Program-made: the position numbers and the translations under genes
The notes under the pieces: model-generated
Told to the model about the DNA's origin: nothing
The model's input: only the letters and a program-made list of their open reading frames with translations
Database searches by the model: none
Shown here: piece after piece, positions 35,267-46,826 of the stretch
Layout of the letters: each line of letters starts with the position of its first letter
How positions within the stretch are numbered: position 1 is the first letter of the stretch
Source of the DNA: Morinoia aosen
Taxonomy: Eukaryota; Arthropoda; Malacostraca; Amphipoda; Talitridae
NCBI GenBank assembly: GCA_030386875.1
Contig: CM059559.1
Span: 61,580,392 to 61,644,391 of the forward strand
Reading direction: 5' to 3'
Length of the DNA stretch: 64,000 bases

Positions 35267-35460
35267 TTAAATTCTGCTTGGCTTGCCCGCTTCCTTGGGA
35301 CGCAAAAGCAAAGTTCAAAGTTGAATAATTCTAAATAACGCATCAGCGAGCAGAATGTCATTCCTGTAAAATGTTCTTAAATGGGTTCCTTTAGTGATTC
35401 TTGGGAATAAAATTCCCATTTCCTTTGATCACATCACGCTTCACATTGACCGTTACTTTA

Positions 35461-36108
35461 AAACATCAACCTATCAATCCATAACCCATCAATAAAATAA
35501 AATAAACCCACCAACCTATCAACCCACAATCAAACTACACATAAAAGAAATTTGGAAACATGTTCTTGGTTCCTATTATGACACTTTAATGAGAATTTAT
35601 TATTTTCTTATCATTGGCGTCATTGGTAATTTAAAAACATATACAAACGAAGTAATTCCGTATTAAAGTGTACGCCAACTCTTTACTTCTGGTGACTCAC
35701 TTCCTGCAGTTGCAACACGATACTTGTGTACATACACATAGGTAATCAGAGAATTTTTCTCTTTTCCCTAGCTTTGTTACTAAAAATGCCCCAGATTCGA
35801 CCAAAATGCCTTAAAACACAAAAACAACACAAGTTCAAGTTTTCTCTTCTTTCTATTAGTTCTTTTGCTTATTTTTATTTAAAATGGCTTTATTATAGGA
35901 AAACAATTTCATAAAAAGAACAAACGTTTTTAGAATCACAGACTTATATAACTGCGCTGGCAATCATGCGTGATTATAGATCACTACTGGAACTACATAT
36001 TGGTTCTCCACTCAAATAATATAACTATCCCACCTAATGGCTTCAATTTAAATACAATTTGAATTTATACAAAATTCGCTGTATGATCACCACGCAACCA
36101 CGCATACG
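35461..36108. other. AT-rich spacer, nothing assigned
   Basis: No domain, terminal repeat or palindrome recognised. It ends at the TACG duplication of the solo LTR. Confidence 0.4.
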
Positions 36109-36498
36109 TGTCGGGTTTTAATCTTCCGCCGTTGGGGTGGTTGAATGTAAATATTAATTTGAACGGCTAAGAAAAAACTCGATCTTTTCTCGAAGCGCAT
36201 GGGAAAATTATGAGAGGGAAAATGAAAACGTTTTGGAACTCAGCTCAGTTTAGGTGGAGTTTATTGGAAGAGTAAACCAGGAGAGCTGGCTTGGATCTTG
36301 ATCTCGGAGAGCTTGTCTAAGTGGGCAATCCTCGCCGGAGGACCAGGCTGGCGTTGACGAAGGCCGGCACGCGATGGAGTACGCAGGGTGAGTGAGTCGT
36401 ATTTGGGAATTTGAGTTTGGCAACTAGAGATGATTGAGCTCAGGTCAGTAAATTAGTTCAGGTAGAACTAATGACTCCAAAATAAGGTGGGGTGTGAG

Positions 36499-37362
36499 TG
36501 TCGGGTTTTTCCGCCAAAAGATAGTGATTTTTGTTACGGCAGGAATAACTCGATCTTTTTCTCGAAGCGTACTGGATAAATTGCGAGAGTGATAATGAAA
36601 CACGTTGGTGGAACTCAGCTTAGTTTCCGTGGCGGAGTTTATTGTGGAAGCGGAACCAGGAAAAAAGAAGAACTGGCTTCTTTGGCTCTTGATCTCGGAG
36701 AGCTGGTGGAGGTGGCAATCCGTGCCGGAGGACCAGGCTGGAGTTGACGAAGGCCGGCACGCGATGCAGTAATCGTGGTGAGTGAGTTGTATTTGGGGGC
36801 AAAACTTGAAGGAGTTCTAAACAGTGACTTAATGTGATCACGTTATGAGGTCTGCTTTCCAAGCGTCTAGCAGACAATCGAGCTTGGGTGAATGGAGTAG
36901 CTCAAAGGTTTGAGGCTCAGGTAGATTTGCTGGCCTTTCCCAAGGTAATGCCAAATGGCTGGCTCAATAATAAGGTAAGTTGTGTGTAGTTACAGCATGA
37001 CTCAGGTTAACAACGTAACCTTTAACATGGCACTCAGTGAAAACCCAGGGAGATTTGACTGTGAGGGTTGTGTGTATGGCGCTGTTGTAGAGGTCGAGAT
37101 GTTCGCGCAACCGAGCCACAAGCAAAAGTGTGTGGACTAGGCGACGCGCTTGTATGTTGCCAGAACGGGCTGCTTAAGAACTCGAAATGTCGATTGATTA
37201 TTTGATCTCTCATGTATTTACACAAAAATTTTAATGATTACGAATTAGAAGTAGAAAATAATTAATAATAAATTAGAGTAATATTTTTAATGCTACGAAT
37301 TAGTTTATTTAAGTATGAATAGCGAATTTCTAATTTTTACGCTTATGTAGCGGTATGCTACA
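36499..37362 (-). repeat. Gypsy 3' LTR
   Basis: 864 bp, TG…CA ends when read on either strand. Sequence matches 46846-47709, including identical short frames at the same offsets. Confidence 0.9.
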
Positions 37363-37496
37363 TTACCCCCCAAGGCGCAGACCGAAAGGTCCACCCGCTG
37401 CAATCATCTGTAGCGGGAAGGAGGGCGAACTACACGACCCTGCCGAGTTCGGCAATTGGCAAATGATACTGAGCGGGGAAGTTTCACCAAACGGGT

Positions 37497-38623
37497 CTAC
37501 AAGTTCAGATCGGCAAGAGTCCTAGGAACAGGAGTTACTGCAGCGGGCTCGTCTGGTCTCTCCAGACTTGTCGCTGTGTCAGTAAGAGGACTAGGATTAG
37601 AGTCTACGATAGGCGTAGGGATAGAGTTTGAGTGTACAGGCACATAGAAAGGGTTACACTCGAGCTGACTAGGCAACAATGCAGTCAACTGAGGAAGCTG
37701 AGATGGTAGATATGATCGAGTCTCAGTGGAAGGAGAAATCTGCGGAGAAGATGATGAGTTATAAGTTACACTATGATCAGAAGTGTATGCGACTTTTAAT
37801 CTGTCTATGCTCACAGGGTCGCTCGAGCCGAATCTGTCGAGGATGAAATATTTTTGCTTGCGCTTAAGTACTTTGAATGGGCCATCATAAGGGCGCGTGA
37901 GTGTAGGCTTAATAGCATCATTGCGGACATACACATGTGTGCAGTCTTGCAGGGCAGAATCTAGTCTGTCCTCAGTCTGAGGCATTCGTGGAGCCACATA
38001 CTTGATCTGGCGCATGCACTCTTTCAGGGAGGTTACGTAAGCGGAACGGTCAGCGGATGAAAATTCAGGCAAGGGTTTTGGGTCAACAATGTCGCCGGGG
38101 AGACGAAGGGTCCGACCGTATAGCATTTCAGCCGCTGTGCATTGCTGATCCTGTCTATGCAGATTTCTGATGCTAAGTAGTACTACTGGAAGTCTATCAG
38201 TCCAATCGTGACTGCAATTAAGGCAGCGCAAGGCAGACTTGAGGTCTCTGTGGACTCTCTCAATAAGTCCATTTGACTGCGGATGATATGCTGTAGTGGA
38301 TGTGTTTGCACACCCTAAGGCGGAGCTAAGCTCCCTCCAGAAGTTGGAGGTGAATTGTGATCCCCGGTCATGCGTGACACTTAAGGGAACCCCAAATCTA
38401 GAGATCCAGTTAGATAAGAAGGCGCGCGCTACCGTCTCAGTTTGGGTATCAGGTAAAGGGACAGCCTCAACCCAACGCGTGAACCTATCGATGATGGTCA
38501 ACAAATAAGAATAACCGCGCGATAGGGGCAAGGGACCCACCAAATCTAGGTGTATAGAGTCAAACTTGTGACCCGTGAATGCACAACTCTGCAGCGCTGC
38601 ACGATTATGTTTCACCACCTTAC
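37497..38623 (-). CDS. Gypsy pol: integrase core and C-terminal part, separated by copia
   Basis: Continuation of pol beyond the copia insertion. It holds the integrase catalytic residues in [11 protein letters not shown] (D), [12 protein letters not shown] (D) and [17 protein letters not shown] (E), then a chromatin- or DNA-binding C-terminal region ([16 protein letters not shown]). In the present genome this half has no start of its own except one supplied by copia LTR sequence, so it is not expressed as part of pol. Confidence 0.85.
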
Positions 38624-38883
38624 TGTTGAAACCTTTCATGTAGCACCTTGAATGTATATGTGTATAATACTGATAATGTTACAGTGCTCTTGCGTAAGAA
38701 TGTATTTAGACAGCACTATGCGTTGAGAACTGAGCTCATGGTTCTTGTGGATCTCTGCTCGTGGTTCTCGGGCTTGGCTGGAGCCTACTCCACCGCTACC
38801 CTTCGTAATGTAAACGTGTGTCCTGCTGTGTGTACTGATTATACAAACTCCAAGAGTCTCGTCTTCTTAACCTACGTCCATTA
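38624..38883 (+). repeat. Copia 5' LTR
   Basis: 260 bp, TGTTGAAACC…CGTCCATTA; same sequence as 42882-43141. The terminal dinucleotide is TA rather than the usual CA. Confidence 0.93.
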
Positions 38884-38898
38884 GGTTATGGGCCCAGT
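38884..38898 (+). promoter_or_regulatory. Copia primer-binding site, initiator tRNA-Met fragment
   Basis: GGTTATGGGCCCAG is complementary to the anticodon arm region (CTGGGCCCATAACC) of insect initiator tRNA-Met. Copia elements are known to prime with an internally cleaved initiator tRNA. Directly abuts the LTR. Confidence 0.85.
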
Positions 38899-39031
38899 AA
38901 ACCTTCCGATGAAGCAATATCAAGTGAGGTTATCTTAAGTCCCGAAGCGAAAAACAGCCCGGGACAGCGAGAACAGAAGTTGGTGATTTGTTAGTGCTGT
39001 GTGAGACAGAAACGGTGAAAGAGAAAGAAAC

Positions 39032-42000
39032 ATGGCAGGCTCCGTAAGTGAAAGTGCAAAGAACTGCCTCACGGCTCTTAATGATAAAAACTATCCTACG
39101 TGGAAGCTGCAAATGAAGATGATTCTGATGAAGGAAAAACTGTGGAACTTGGTTCGAGGAACGGAAACCATGCCACAGACTACGGACGAGACTGCTCGAA
39201 GAAAATTTGAAGAAAGACGTGACAGTGCACTTGCAACAATTGTGCTTGGTGTCGAAACAAGTCAACTTTATTTGTTGGGTGATCCTACTGACCCTGTGCA
39301 ACTATGGCATAAGATTGAAGATACATTCCAGAAGAAAACTTGGTCTAACAAGTTCAGACTACGCAAAAGACTCTACAACATGAAACTAAAAGAAGACCAA
39401 GACTTACAAACTCATCTCAAAGCATTTGTCGAAATATTTGAGTCCTTGAGTGTGATTGATGACGCAGTTGATGAAGAAAGTCGTGTAATAATCTTGCTGT
39501 CGTCACTTCCCGACCATTTCTCCACACTGGTGACTGCACTGGAAGCTCATGAAAAACTACCGTCATGGGATATTGTGACAGAGCGTCTTCTGAATGAAGA
39601 AGCAAAACTGAAAAACCAAAGTGCTTCAGACTTCAGTGAAAAATCCCTTGTGACCTCCAAATTGAAAAACTCACGATGCTTCGAATGCGGAAAATTGGGA
39701 CACCTACGTACCAAGTGCTGGATCTATCAAGAAAAATTGAAGAAAGAAGATGGGAACCACACAGAAAACCAAAACAATTTTGTAGCAGGTAAAACAAATT
39801 ATATCGGTGCATTGTCTGTGATAAATATCAATAATTGTTGGGTAATTGATTCCGGTGCAACAGCACACATGTGTAATAATAGGAATGATTTTTCTTGTAT
39901 GAATGAGCTATCTAGTCCAATTAACATTGAAGTTGGTGATGGTAGAAACTTGCAAGGTGTTGGTGTAGGTGATGTTGAAGTTATGGTGTTGTTGCCTAAA
40001 GGTCGAGTAGATACCTGTGTTGTTAAGAATGTCTTGTATGTACCTGGCTTAGCCTACAATTTACTATCTGTGCCTCAGATTACAGAAAGTGGAAACTCAG
40101 TTTACTTTGACGAAAGCTCATGTAAGATTGTAAATAAAGACGATGAATTAATTGCCTTAGGCAGTAAAGTAGGAAAATTGTATAAACTTAATTGCACCCT
40201 TAATTCAGCCGCTAAATGCATGAACGTTTCCTCTGATGAAATTCTGTGGCATAAACGATTTTGTCATCTAGGATTCAATAATCTTAAGAAATTAGGCACT
40301 AAGAATCTTGTTAGAGGTTTTGATTGTTCTGTGAGTGGAGATAACATTTTTTGTGAAAACTGTTGTGATGGTAAAAATCATAGGCTTCCGTTCCCCAAAA
40401 CAAATCACAAAAGGAAACGCCAACCCTTAGAACTTATCCACAGTGATGTGTGTGGCCAGCTTAATCCCATATCACTTGGGAGTGGAAGGTATTTTGTAAC
40501 CTTCATAGATGACCACTCCAGATATACTTGGGTGTACATTATCAAACATAAGAGTGATGTTTTCAAAGTGTTTCAGGAGTTCAAATCCTTGGTAGAAAAT
40601 CACTATGATCACAAAATTAAAATTCTGCGCTCCGATAACGGTGGGGAATACATCTCTAATGACTTTGAACAATTCCTAAAAGGGGAAGGAATTATCCATG
40701 AAAAAACTGTGCCTAAGACACCTGAACAAAATGGAGTTGCAGAAAGAATGAATAGAACTCTTCTTGACTCTGTCAGAGCTATGCTGTCTGGTTCAAAGTT
40801 ACCAAAATCATTCTGGGGTGAAGCTATATCAACTGCCGTGTATGTCAAAAATAGGAGCCCTGCTAGTGCATTGAATGATATGACCCCTTATCAGGCCCTT
40901 AATGGACACAAGCCCAACGTACAGCACCTCAAAACCTTTGGCTGCAGTGCGTACGCTCATGTCCCCAAAGATGAGAGGGAAAAACTTGATCCAAAATCTA
41001 AACCGTGTGTTCTTGTAGGATATGGAAGTGGATCCAAGGGATATCGTCTGTATGACATAAACAGTAGAAGGATATTTTTGAGTAGAGACGTTATGTTCAA
41101 TGAATCTCAGCAGATGCCAATTGAGAAGGAGCCTTCAGAAGTAAATGATGGTAATTTTTCTCTTCTTCCTCAGGATCCAGAGCCAGAAGACTCTGAGGGA
41201 GGGGTGGAGCATAGACAGTCAGATGCTGGGATGGAGGGAGTGCAGCCTAGACAATCAGCCAGATATCGACGGGCTCCTGATAGGTTTGGTGAATGGGTGT
41301 ATTTAATGAAAAATGAGCTTGATATACCATCTTGTGTTCAAGAAGCACTCAGTGGACCAGAAGCAAAACTATGGGAAACAGCTATGGAGAATGAGATGGA
41401 GTCTATAAATCAAAACAGAGTATGGTCCCTTGTAGAGTGTCCTAATGACAAAAAACCTATCAAATCAAAGTGGATCTTTAAAAGAAAAACCGGACCCGAC
41501 GGAAGCATTTGCTCGTACAAAGCTCGCCTTGTGGCTCAGGGCTACTCACAAAAATATGGCATCGACTACGACGAGACCTTCAGTCCCGTGGTTCGATTTG
41601 AGTCTGTCAGGACAGTACTAGCTTTGGCTGCCAAATGCAACATGCAAGTCCATCACATGGACGTTGCAACAGCCTTCCTTAATGGAGAACTGATTGAAGA
41701 ACTATATCTGGTTCAACCTGACGGTTTTATTGTCAAAGGCAAAGAAAATCTGGTGTGTAAACTACAAAAATCGCTCTACGGACTAAAACAAGCTCCTAAG
41801 TGTTGGAATACTACACTAGATAGCTATTTGAAGAAATTGGGTTTTGTACAATCTAAGAGTGATGCTTGTATATACACTCGTGTTCAAGATAAGAAACTGT
41901 GTATTGTGGCGGTGTATGTAGACGATCTAATAATTGCTTCTGAGTCTGGTGATGAAATAAATCAAATAAAGTTGAGCCTTTCTACCCAATACAAAATGAA

Positions 42001-42874
42001 GGACCTTGGTGTGCTGAGTTACTTCCTAGGTGTAAGTGTTGTACAATTTAAAAACAATGTCTTCTTGAATCAAAATGCCTACACTGAGGCTCTGTTGTCA
42101 AAATTTGGCTTTGATAATTGTAAACCTGTTGCAACTCCCGCCGATGTAAACGTAAATCCGATATGCTCCCCAAATGATGTCGAATTTGACCCTGCCACCT
42201 ATCAAAGTGCTGTAGGTAGCCTTTTGTATTTGTCAACCAGAACTCGACCTGACATTGCATTCGCAGTGAATAATGTTGCTAAATACAGCTCCAAACCTCT
42301 TGAACAGCATTGGATGTGTGTTAAGAGAATATTCAGGTACCTGAGAGGCACCTCTAAACTAGGTCTCTTGTATAGCAAATGTTCTGATACTTGCATTGGT
42401 TATTCAGATGCTGACTGGGCTGGTGATAAAAATGACCGAAAGTCTACCTCTGGTTACTGTTTCACCCTCAGTAATTCGGTAATTACGTGGAGATCTAACA
42501 AACAAACTTGTGTAGCCCTCTCAACTGCAGAAGCCGAATACGTTGCTCTTGCCGGTGCGGCTCAAGAGGCTGTCTGGTTAAAGCACTTACTCAGTGATCT
42601 AAATTTTGGGACTATGGAACCAATGGTTATAAACGAAGACAACCAGTCAGCCATCTGTCTTGCCAACAATCCCAAATATCATGGGAGGAGCAAGCACATC
42701 GATATTAAGTTTCACTATGTACGGGATCTTGTAAGTAACAAAGATATAGACGTAGTGTATTGCCCTACCGACGAAATGCTCGCCGACATATTCACCAAGA
42801 ACCTGCCGATAGAAAAGTTCTCTAGACTAAGAACGAAGTTAGGAATGGTCTCATCTGACACACATTCAATGTGA
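39032..42874 (+). CDS. Copia Gag-Pol polyprotein
   Basis: 1280 residues in one uninterrupted frame from ATG 39032, ending just before the polypurine tract. Domains in order: Gag (UBN2-like, WKLQMKMIL…), CCHC zinc knuckle CFECGKLGHLRTKC (216-229), aspartic protease WVIDSGATAHMC (~270-281), GAG-pre-integrase LWHKRFCHLGF, integrase (HSDVCG, RSDNGGEY, PEQNGVAERMNRTLLD), RT (ARLVAQGYSQKYGIDYDETF, catalytic YVDDLIIAS near 963) and RNase H (DADWAGD…STSGYCF, SKHIDIKFHYVRD). All expected catalytic motifs are present. The closest class is insect Ty1/copia. Confidence 0.96.
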   Translation: MAGSVSESAKNCLTALNDKNYPTWKLQMKMILMKEKLWNLVRGTETMPQTTDETARRKFEERRDSALATIVLGVETSQLYLLGDPTDPVQLWHKIEDTFQKKTWSNKFRLRKRLYNMKLKEDQDLQTHLKAFVEIFESLSVIDDAVDEESRVIILLSSLPDHFSTLVTALEAHEKLPSWDIVTERLLNEEAKLKNQSASDFSEKSLVTSKLKNSRCFECGKLGHLRTKCWIYQEKLKKEDGNHTENQNNFVAGKTNYIGALSVININNCWVIDSGATAHMCNNRNDFSCMNELSSPINIEVGDGRNLQGVGVGDVEVMVLLPKGRVDTCVVKNVLYVPGLAYNLLSVPQITESGNSVYFDESSCKIVNKDDELIALGSKVGKLYKLNCTLNSAAKCMNVSSDEILWHKRFCHLGFNNLKKLGTKNLVRGFDCSVSGDNIFCENCCDGKNHRLPFPKTNHKRKRQPLELIHSDVCGQLNPISLGSGRYFVTFIDDHSRYTWVYIIKHKSDVFKVFQEFKSLVENHYDHKIKILRSDNGGEYISNDFEQFLKGEGIIHEKTVPKTPEQNGVAERMNRTLLDSVRAMLSGSKLPKSFWGEAISTAVYVKNRSPASALNDMTPYQALNGHKPNVQHLKTFGCSAYAHVPKDEREKLDPKSKPCVLVGYGSGSKGYRLYDINSRRIFLSRDVMFNESQQMPIEKEPSEVNDGNFSLLPQDPEPEDSEGGVEHRQSDAGMEGVQPRQSARYRRAPDRFGEWVYLMKNELDIPSCVQEALSGPEAKLWETAMENEMESINQNRVWSLVECPNDKKPIKSKWIFKRKTGPDGSICSYKARLVAQGYSQKYGIDYDETFSPVVRFESVRTVLALAAKCNMQVHHMDVATAFLNGELIEELYLVQPDGFIVKGKENLVCKLQKSLYGLKQAPKCWNTTLDSYLKKLGFVQSKSDACIYTRVQDKKLCIVAVYVDDLIIASESGDEINQIKLSLSTQYKMKDLGVLSYFLGVSVVQFKNNVFLNQNAYTEALLSKFGFDNCKPVATPADVNVNPICSPNDVEFDPATYQSAVGSLLYLSTRTRPDIAFAVNNVAKYSSKPLEQHWMCVKRIFRYLRGTSKLGLLYSKCSDTCIGYSDADWAGDKNDRKSTSGYCFTLSNSVITWRSNKQTCVALSTAEAEYVALAGAAQEAVWLKHLLSDLNFGTMEPMVINEDNQSAICLANNPKYHGRSKHIDIKFHYVRDLVSNKDIDVVYCPTDEMLADIFTKNLPIEKFSRLRTKLGMVSSDTHSM

Positions 42875-42881
42875 GAAGGAG

Positions 42882-43141
42882 TGTTGAAACCTTTCATGTA
42901 GCACCTTGAATGTATATGTGTATAATACTGATAATGTTACAGTGCTCTTGCGTAAGAATGTATTTAGACAGCACTATGCGTTGAGAACTGAGCTCATGGT
43001 TCTTGTGGATCTCTGCTCGTGGTTCTCGGGCTTGGCTGGAGCCTACTCCACCGCTACCCTTCGTAATGTAAACGTGTGTCCTGCTGTGTGTACTGATTAT
43101 ACAAACTCCAAGAGTCTCGTCTTCTTAACCTACGTCCATTA
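42882..43141 (+). repeat. Copia 3' LTR
   Basis: 260 bp, identical to the 5' LTR. Preceded by the purine tract at 42871-42881. Confidence 0.93.
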
Positions 43142-45331
43142 CTTACTACTCTGACACGCATGGCAATTTTGCACAATTTGCTTGACCTCCTTACGCATCG
43201 CTGGCCAGACGTAACGATCAGAAATCAAACGCAATGTACGGTTAACACCAGGGTGACTGAGGGAATGGTAGTGGAGGACAGCTACTCTGCGGAGAGTCGC
43301 AGGAAGATACAAACGAGAAAGTCGCTCGGCATCACGATACACGCCGTCAACCAAGGTTAGTTTTGGAAGGGAAGGGTTAGAAGATTTGAGAAGGTCCTGA
43401 AGTTCAGGATCCTCCTTTTGAGCAATAGCAATGTTGCCGAAGGTGATTTCGCCACTGGTTTGGACATTATTGATGCGGGACAAGCAATCGGCCACAGTAT
43501 TGTCGAGGCCTTTAATGAAACGTATGTCAGTTGTGAACTGACTTATAAAGGAAAGGTGTCGAGCTTCTCTAGGCGAATGTCTTTCAGAAGGCATTTTTAT
43601 AGCTGAGGTCAAAGGTTTGTGATCTGTGTAGATCACAAACTCCCTTGCCTCTAGAGCATAGCGAAAGTGTCTCACAGATAGGTAGATAGCAAGAAGTTCC
43701 CTACCGAACGCGCTATAACCACGCTCAGTGGGCGACAGCTTTTTGGAAAAGAAAGCAAGAGGAGAGATGTTAGTGCCCACTTGTTGTTGCAACACAGCAC
43801 CTACGGCGGTACTGGATGCGTCAACAACGAGGCTGAAATCAGCATTAGCAATAGGGTAGGATAGTTCAGTCGCGGAAGCTAACTTATGTTTTATCTCTTC
43901 GAACGCTACCCGTGCTGCGTCTGTCCATTTTATCTCAATAGATTTTCCTTTTCGTTTCGGCTCGAGGAGGTCCGATAAGGGCGCTAAAGTTTGAGCACAG
44001 TTGCGTATGAAACGATGGTAGAAGTTAACAGAACCTAGGAACCTTCTTAGTTCCTTCTGGGTCTGTGGAAGAGGAAAGTTTTTGATCACTTCTACTTTGG
44101 AAGGCAAAGGTTTTAGACCTAGGCTAGAGATTTCGTGACCTAAGTAAATCAGTGATGGCTTTCCGAACTCACATTTCTCAGGATTTACGAGGAGTCCATT
44201 GTCGGACAATCTTTGAAAAACGACCCTAATATGGTCTTTGTGCAACTCTGGGGTTGTGGACGCCACAAGGATATCGTCTAAGTAGACAAAAGCGAAAGAG
44301 AGATCAGAGAAGATTTCAGCCATGTGTCTCTGGAACGTTTGAGGCGCGTTCCGGAGACCATATGGCATTTTTAGAAATTCAAAGAGACCAAATGGAGTGA
44401 TGACAGCGGTCTTGGGGATAGCGGACTCATCAAGAGGGATTTGATGAAAGGCGCTTTGAAGGTCTATCTTTGAGAAAATTTGTGCTCCCTCTAAATTTGC
44501 ACTGAAATCATGCAGGTAAGGAATAGGATAGCGATCAGGTAAAGTAACGGCATTTAACCTGCGGAAATCCCCGCACGGTCTGAATTCACCGTTAGCCTTG
44601 GGTACCAGCAAAAGAGGGCTAGCCCAAGGACTTTTGGAGGTGCGGATGATGCCACACTCCTGCATGCGCGCGAATTCTTTCTTGGCTAACGCCAATCGAT
44701 CAGGCGGCAATCTCCTAGCACGGGAGAAGACGGGCGGTCCTTGCGTCTCTATGAAGTGTTTCGTGCAGGTTTGCATGTTTTTAGAAACTAAGTTAGGGTT
44801 TGTTAATGCGGGAAAACTTTTGAGGATTTGTGCGAACATGCACTCCTCCTTGAAAGCAATAGAAAAGGAATGCAAGACATTTTCTTTAGTTATGCTACCA
44901 GCGGGAATTGAGATCTGTGTCTCCTCGTCCCTGATACACCTATTTTTAACATCTACAACAATCCCAAATTTTTCGAGAAAGTCCGCGCCAATGATAGGCT
45001 CTTGGACTTCCGCGATGAGGAAAGTAAACAGGAAAGTTCGCCTCAATCCCAGACTGCACTCTAAGGCTCGTTCACCGTAACAAGGTATTGGCGTGCCGTT
45101 TGCGGCGCGTAATGTAGCCACTAATGGCTGGTTTTTGACATTTGCCGTGGCTGGGATAATTGATACGCTAGAGCCAGTGTCGATAAGAAATCGATATTTG
45201 GTAACGGGATCGAGGATTGTCAAGAGGCGAGTAGTCTGGGAATGAGGCAACGCAGTACTCGCTACTATGCGTCGCTGATGGCGTTTCCCGAAGTCAGTTC
45301 GGTATAGCGAGGGCAGAAACGGGACCCGCAC
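43142..45331 (-). CDS. Gypsy pol: protease, RT, RNase H, start of integrase
   Basis: Open frame of ~730 codons in the −1 frame relative to gag, so expression probably uses ribosomal frameshifting; the true entry point is upstream of the first in-frame start-like codon. Protease DTGSSVSI near residue 53. RT with RPCGDFRRLN, YPIP, LQSAFHQIPL and the catalytic YLDDILVAS (~347). RNase H with VVDAS and YTDHKPL. Then the HHCC finger of integrase (HYHSLSHPGVNRTLRLISDRY…CHACQ). The frame is cut at the CTTAC duplication by copia and resumes in frame at 38623. Confidence 0.88.
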
Positions 45332-46245
45332 TTTCGTGCTTGGTCACCATACTTTGTGTGATACCAGCATAAATTGCTACCGGCATCACGAGAGCGCGAC
45401 CGAAAGCGGCGGTCTTGATTTGACCTATCATAAGATCTACCTCTATCAAAGCGTTGAGGAGGAGGAGGAGGAGGATAGTTAGAGTGATAGTCATAGGGAT
45501 AGTCGTAGGCATTTTGGTGGCTTTGGAATCTCCCTGGGCCTTACTGAATGTGCGCCACACTTTGACTCTGACCTATTTGAAAATTTTGGAGAGCTTGCTT
45601 TATTTCAGCGATATCCTGCTGCAGCTTATCTATTGTGGCTGAGGATTCACTAGGCGCCGTATTTGACGGGCTAAAAGTTGTGGCTGCTACATTCAAGGAA
45701 GCAACTTGTGGTTCTCGTGGCAAATTGATATTTCTAATTACAGTCTCGGCGGATTCAGCTAATTTTTCTAGCGTTTGCTCGGGCCCTGCTAGCGATAGAA
45801 AGGGGCGCACGTTAGGGGACAGCTTTGTCATGAATACTTCCTTCAGAAACCCTTCAGCTACGGCAACACCAGTAGCGAGTTTCCGAAGTTCTTTCACGAG
45901 CGAAGAGGGAGAGAAAGAAGCAGAGACAGATGGAATTGCTGAGGCATCTACAAGACTTCGGAATTTGTCCGCATCGGACATCTGAAGCCTTGCCAAGATT
46001 TTGCCTTTCAAGGTTCCGTAAGGATTATGATCTGGAGGGTTTTCTAATAGATCATTAGAGTCATTAAGTAGTTTTGTGGGCGCAGCGCTCACAAGCGCGT
46101 AGAATTTGTCTATCTCCTGATTTATCCTATTGTACCTAAACACCGCCTCCACCTGGTTGAACCAGGTGTGAGCGTCCCCTGGAATGAAAGGAGGGAGCCT
46201 AATGGGATTTGTGTGTGCTCGATCTTCATTATCGGAGTCAGGCAT
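45265..46245 (-). pseudogene. Gypsy gag, interrupted by a nonsense codon
   Basis: Starts at ATG 46245. The first 234 codons (LPPFIPGDAHTWFNQVEAVF…) are a gypsy-type capsid start. A TAA at 45543-45541 interrupts the frame. The same frame then continues open for 91 codons through a Tyr/Pro-rich and Arg-rich stretch to a zinc-binding motif (CWYHTKYGDQARKC…FC) and ends at TAG 45267-45265. The TAA is most simply a point mutation; regulated readthrough is possible but less likely. pol overlaps the end in the −1 frame. Confidence 0.75.
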
Positions 46246-46826
46246 GCTAGCAGTCTCTTTTTGGGATGCGCAATTAAGATATCAGTGCCTATGACTTGGG
46301 ATTAAGTATCTAGGGGTTTGCGTTAATTCTTTACCTACTCAATCACTCAAATTAAGTTGAAACAGAAAATAGGAAATATGAAATTGGAAACGAAGAGAAA
46401 AAAAATTATTATGCGGTATGCGGCAATTTTGCGTAGGCACCAAATTAAGCAGGAGAGAGAAAAAAATCATTTTCCTACCTACTCAATCAATCAATACGTT
46501 GAAGAAAACGGAAAGAGAGAAAATGGGACGAGGATTTTTACGGTGGTCAGGAATAAATGCACAGCACGGAAATAGTAGAAAAATATTTCCCTACCTACTG
46601 AGGCACAAAAACAAACAAAGACAGGGAAACAGCATAAAAGAAAGATAAAAAAAATTTTTAAGCTGCTCAGAGAAAAGTCATTAGCATGGTCAAAAATCCA
46701 CAGGAAATCTCTCAAACCACTACGACATGGGAAATTTATCACTACAATTACGCCAACATTATACTCTCACAACCCCCAGAACACTTCGAGTTTAGTTCTT
46801 TCCTTTACTTTTTTTTTTTAAATAAT

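Larger units (their letters stand above)
33860..35460. repeat. Large palindrome enclosing a smaller one
   Basis: The outer left arm 33870-34030 (GTGAAGCGTGATGTCATCAAAGG…TGACATTCTGCT) pairs with the right arm ~35305-35455 (AGCAGAATGTCATTCC…GATCACATCACGCTTCAC). A second palindrome lies inside at 34111-34668. The TTAA MITE at 35026-35266 broke the right side. Confidence 0.7.
38624..43141 (+). mobile_element. Intact copia retrotransposon
   Basis: LTRs 38624-38883 and 42882-43141, each 260 bp. I compared them across their length and saw no difference. The flanking CTTAC (38619-38623, 43142-43146) is a perfect 5-bp duplication. One polyprotein frame covers the interior. A purine tract (GAGAAGGAG) abuts the right LTR. 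Inserted within the integrase part of a gypsy element, in the opposite orientation. Confidence 0.96.

Noticed and set aside
37497-38639. Start of the integrase fragment at 38639
   Set aside because: The first codons come from the copia LTR, not from gypsy; the true pol frame enters at 38623 from across the insertion.
38648-38884. 78- and 82-codon frames inside both copia LTRs
   Set aside because: Same sequence in each LTR; not a separate gene.
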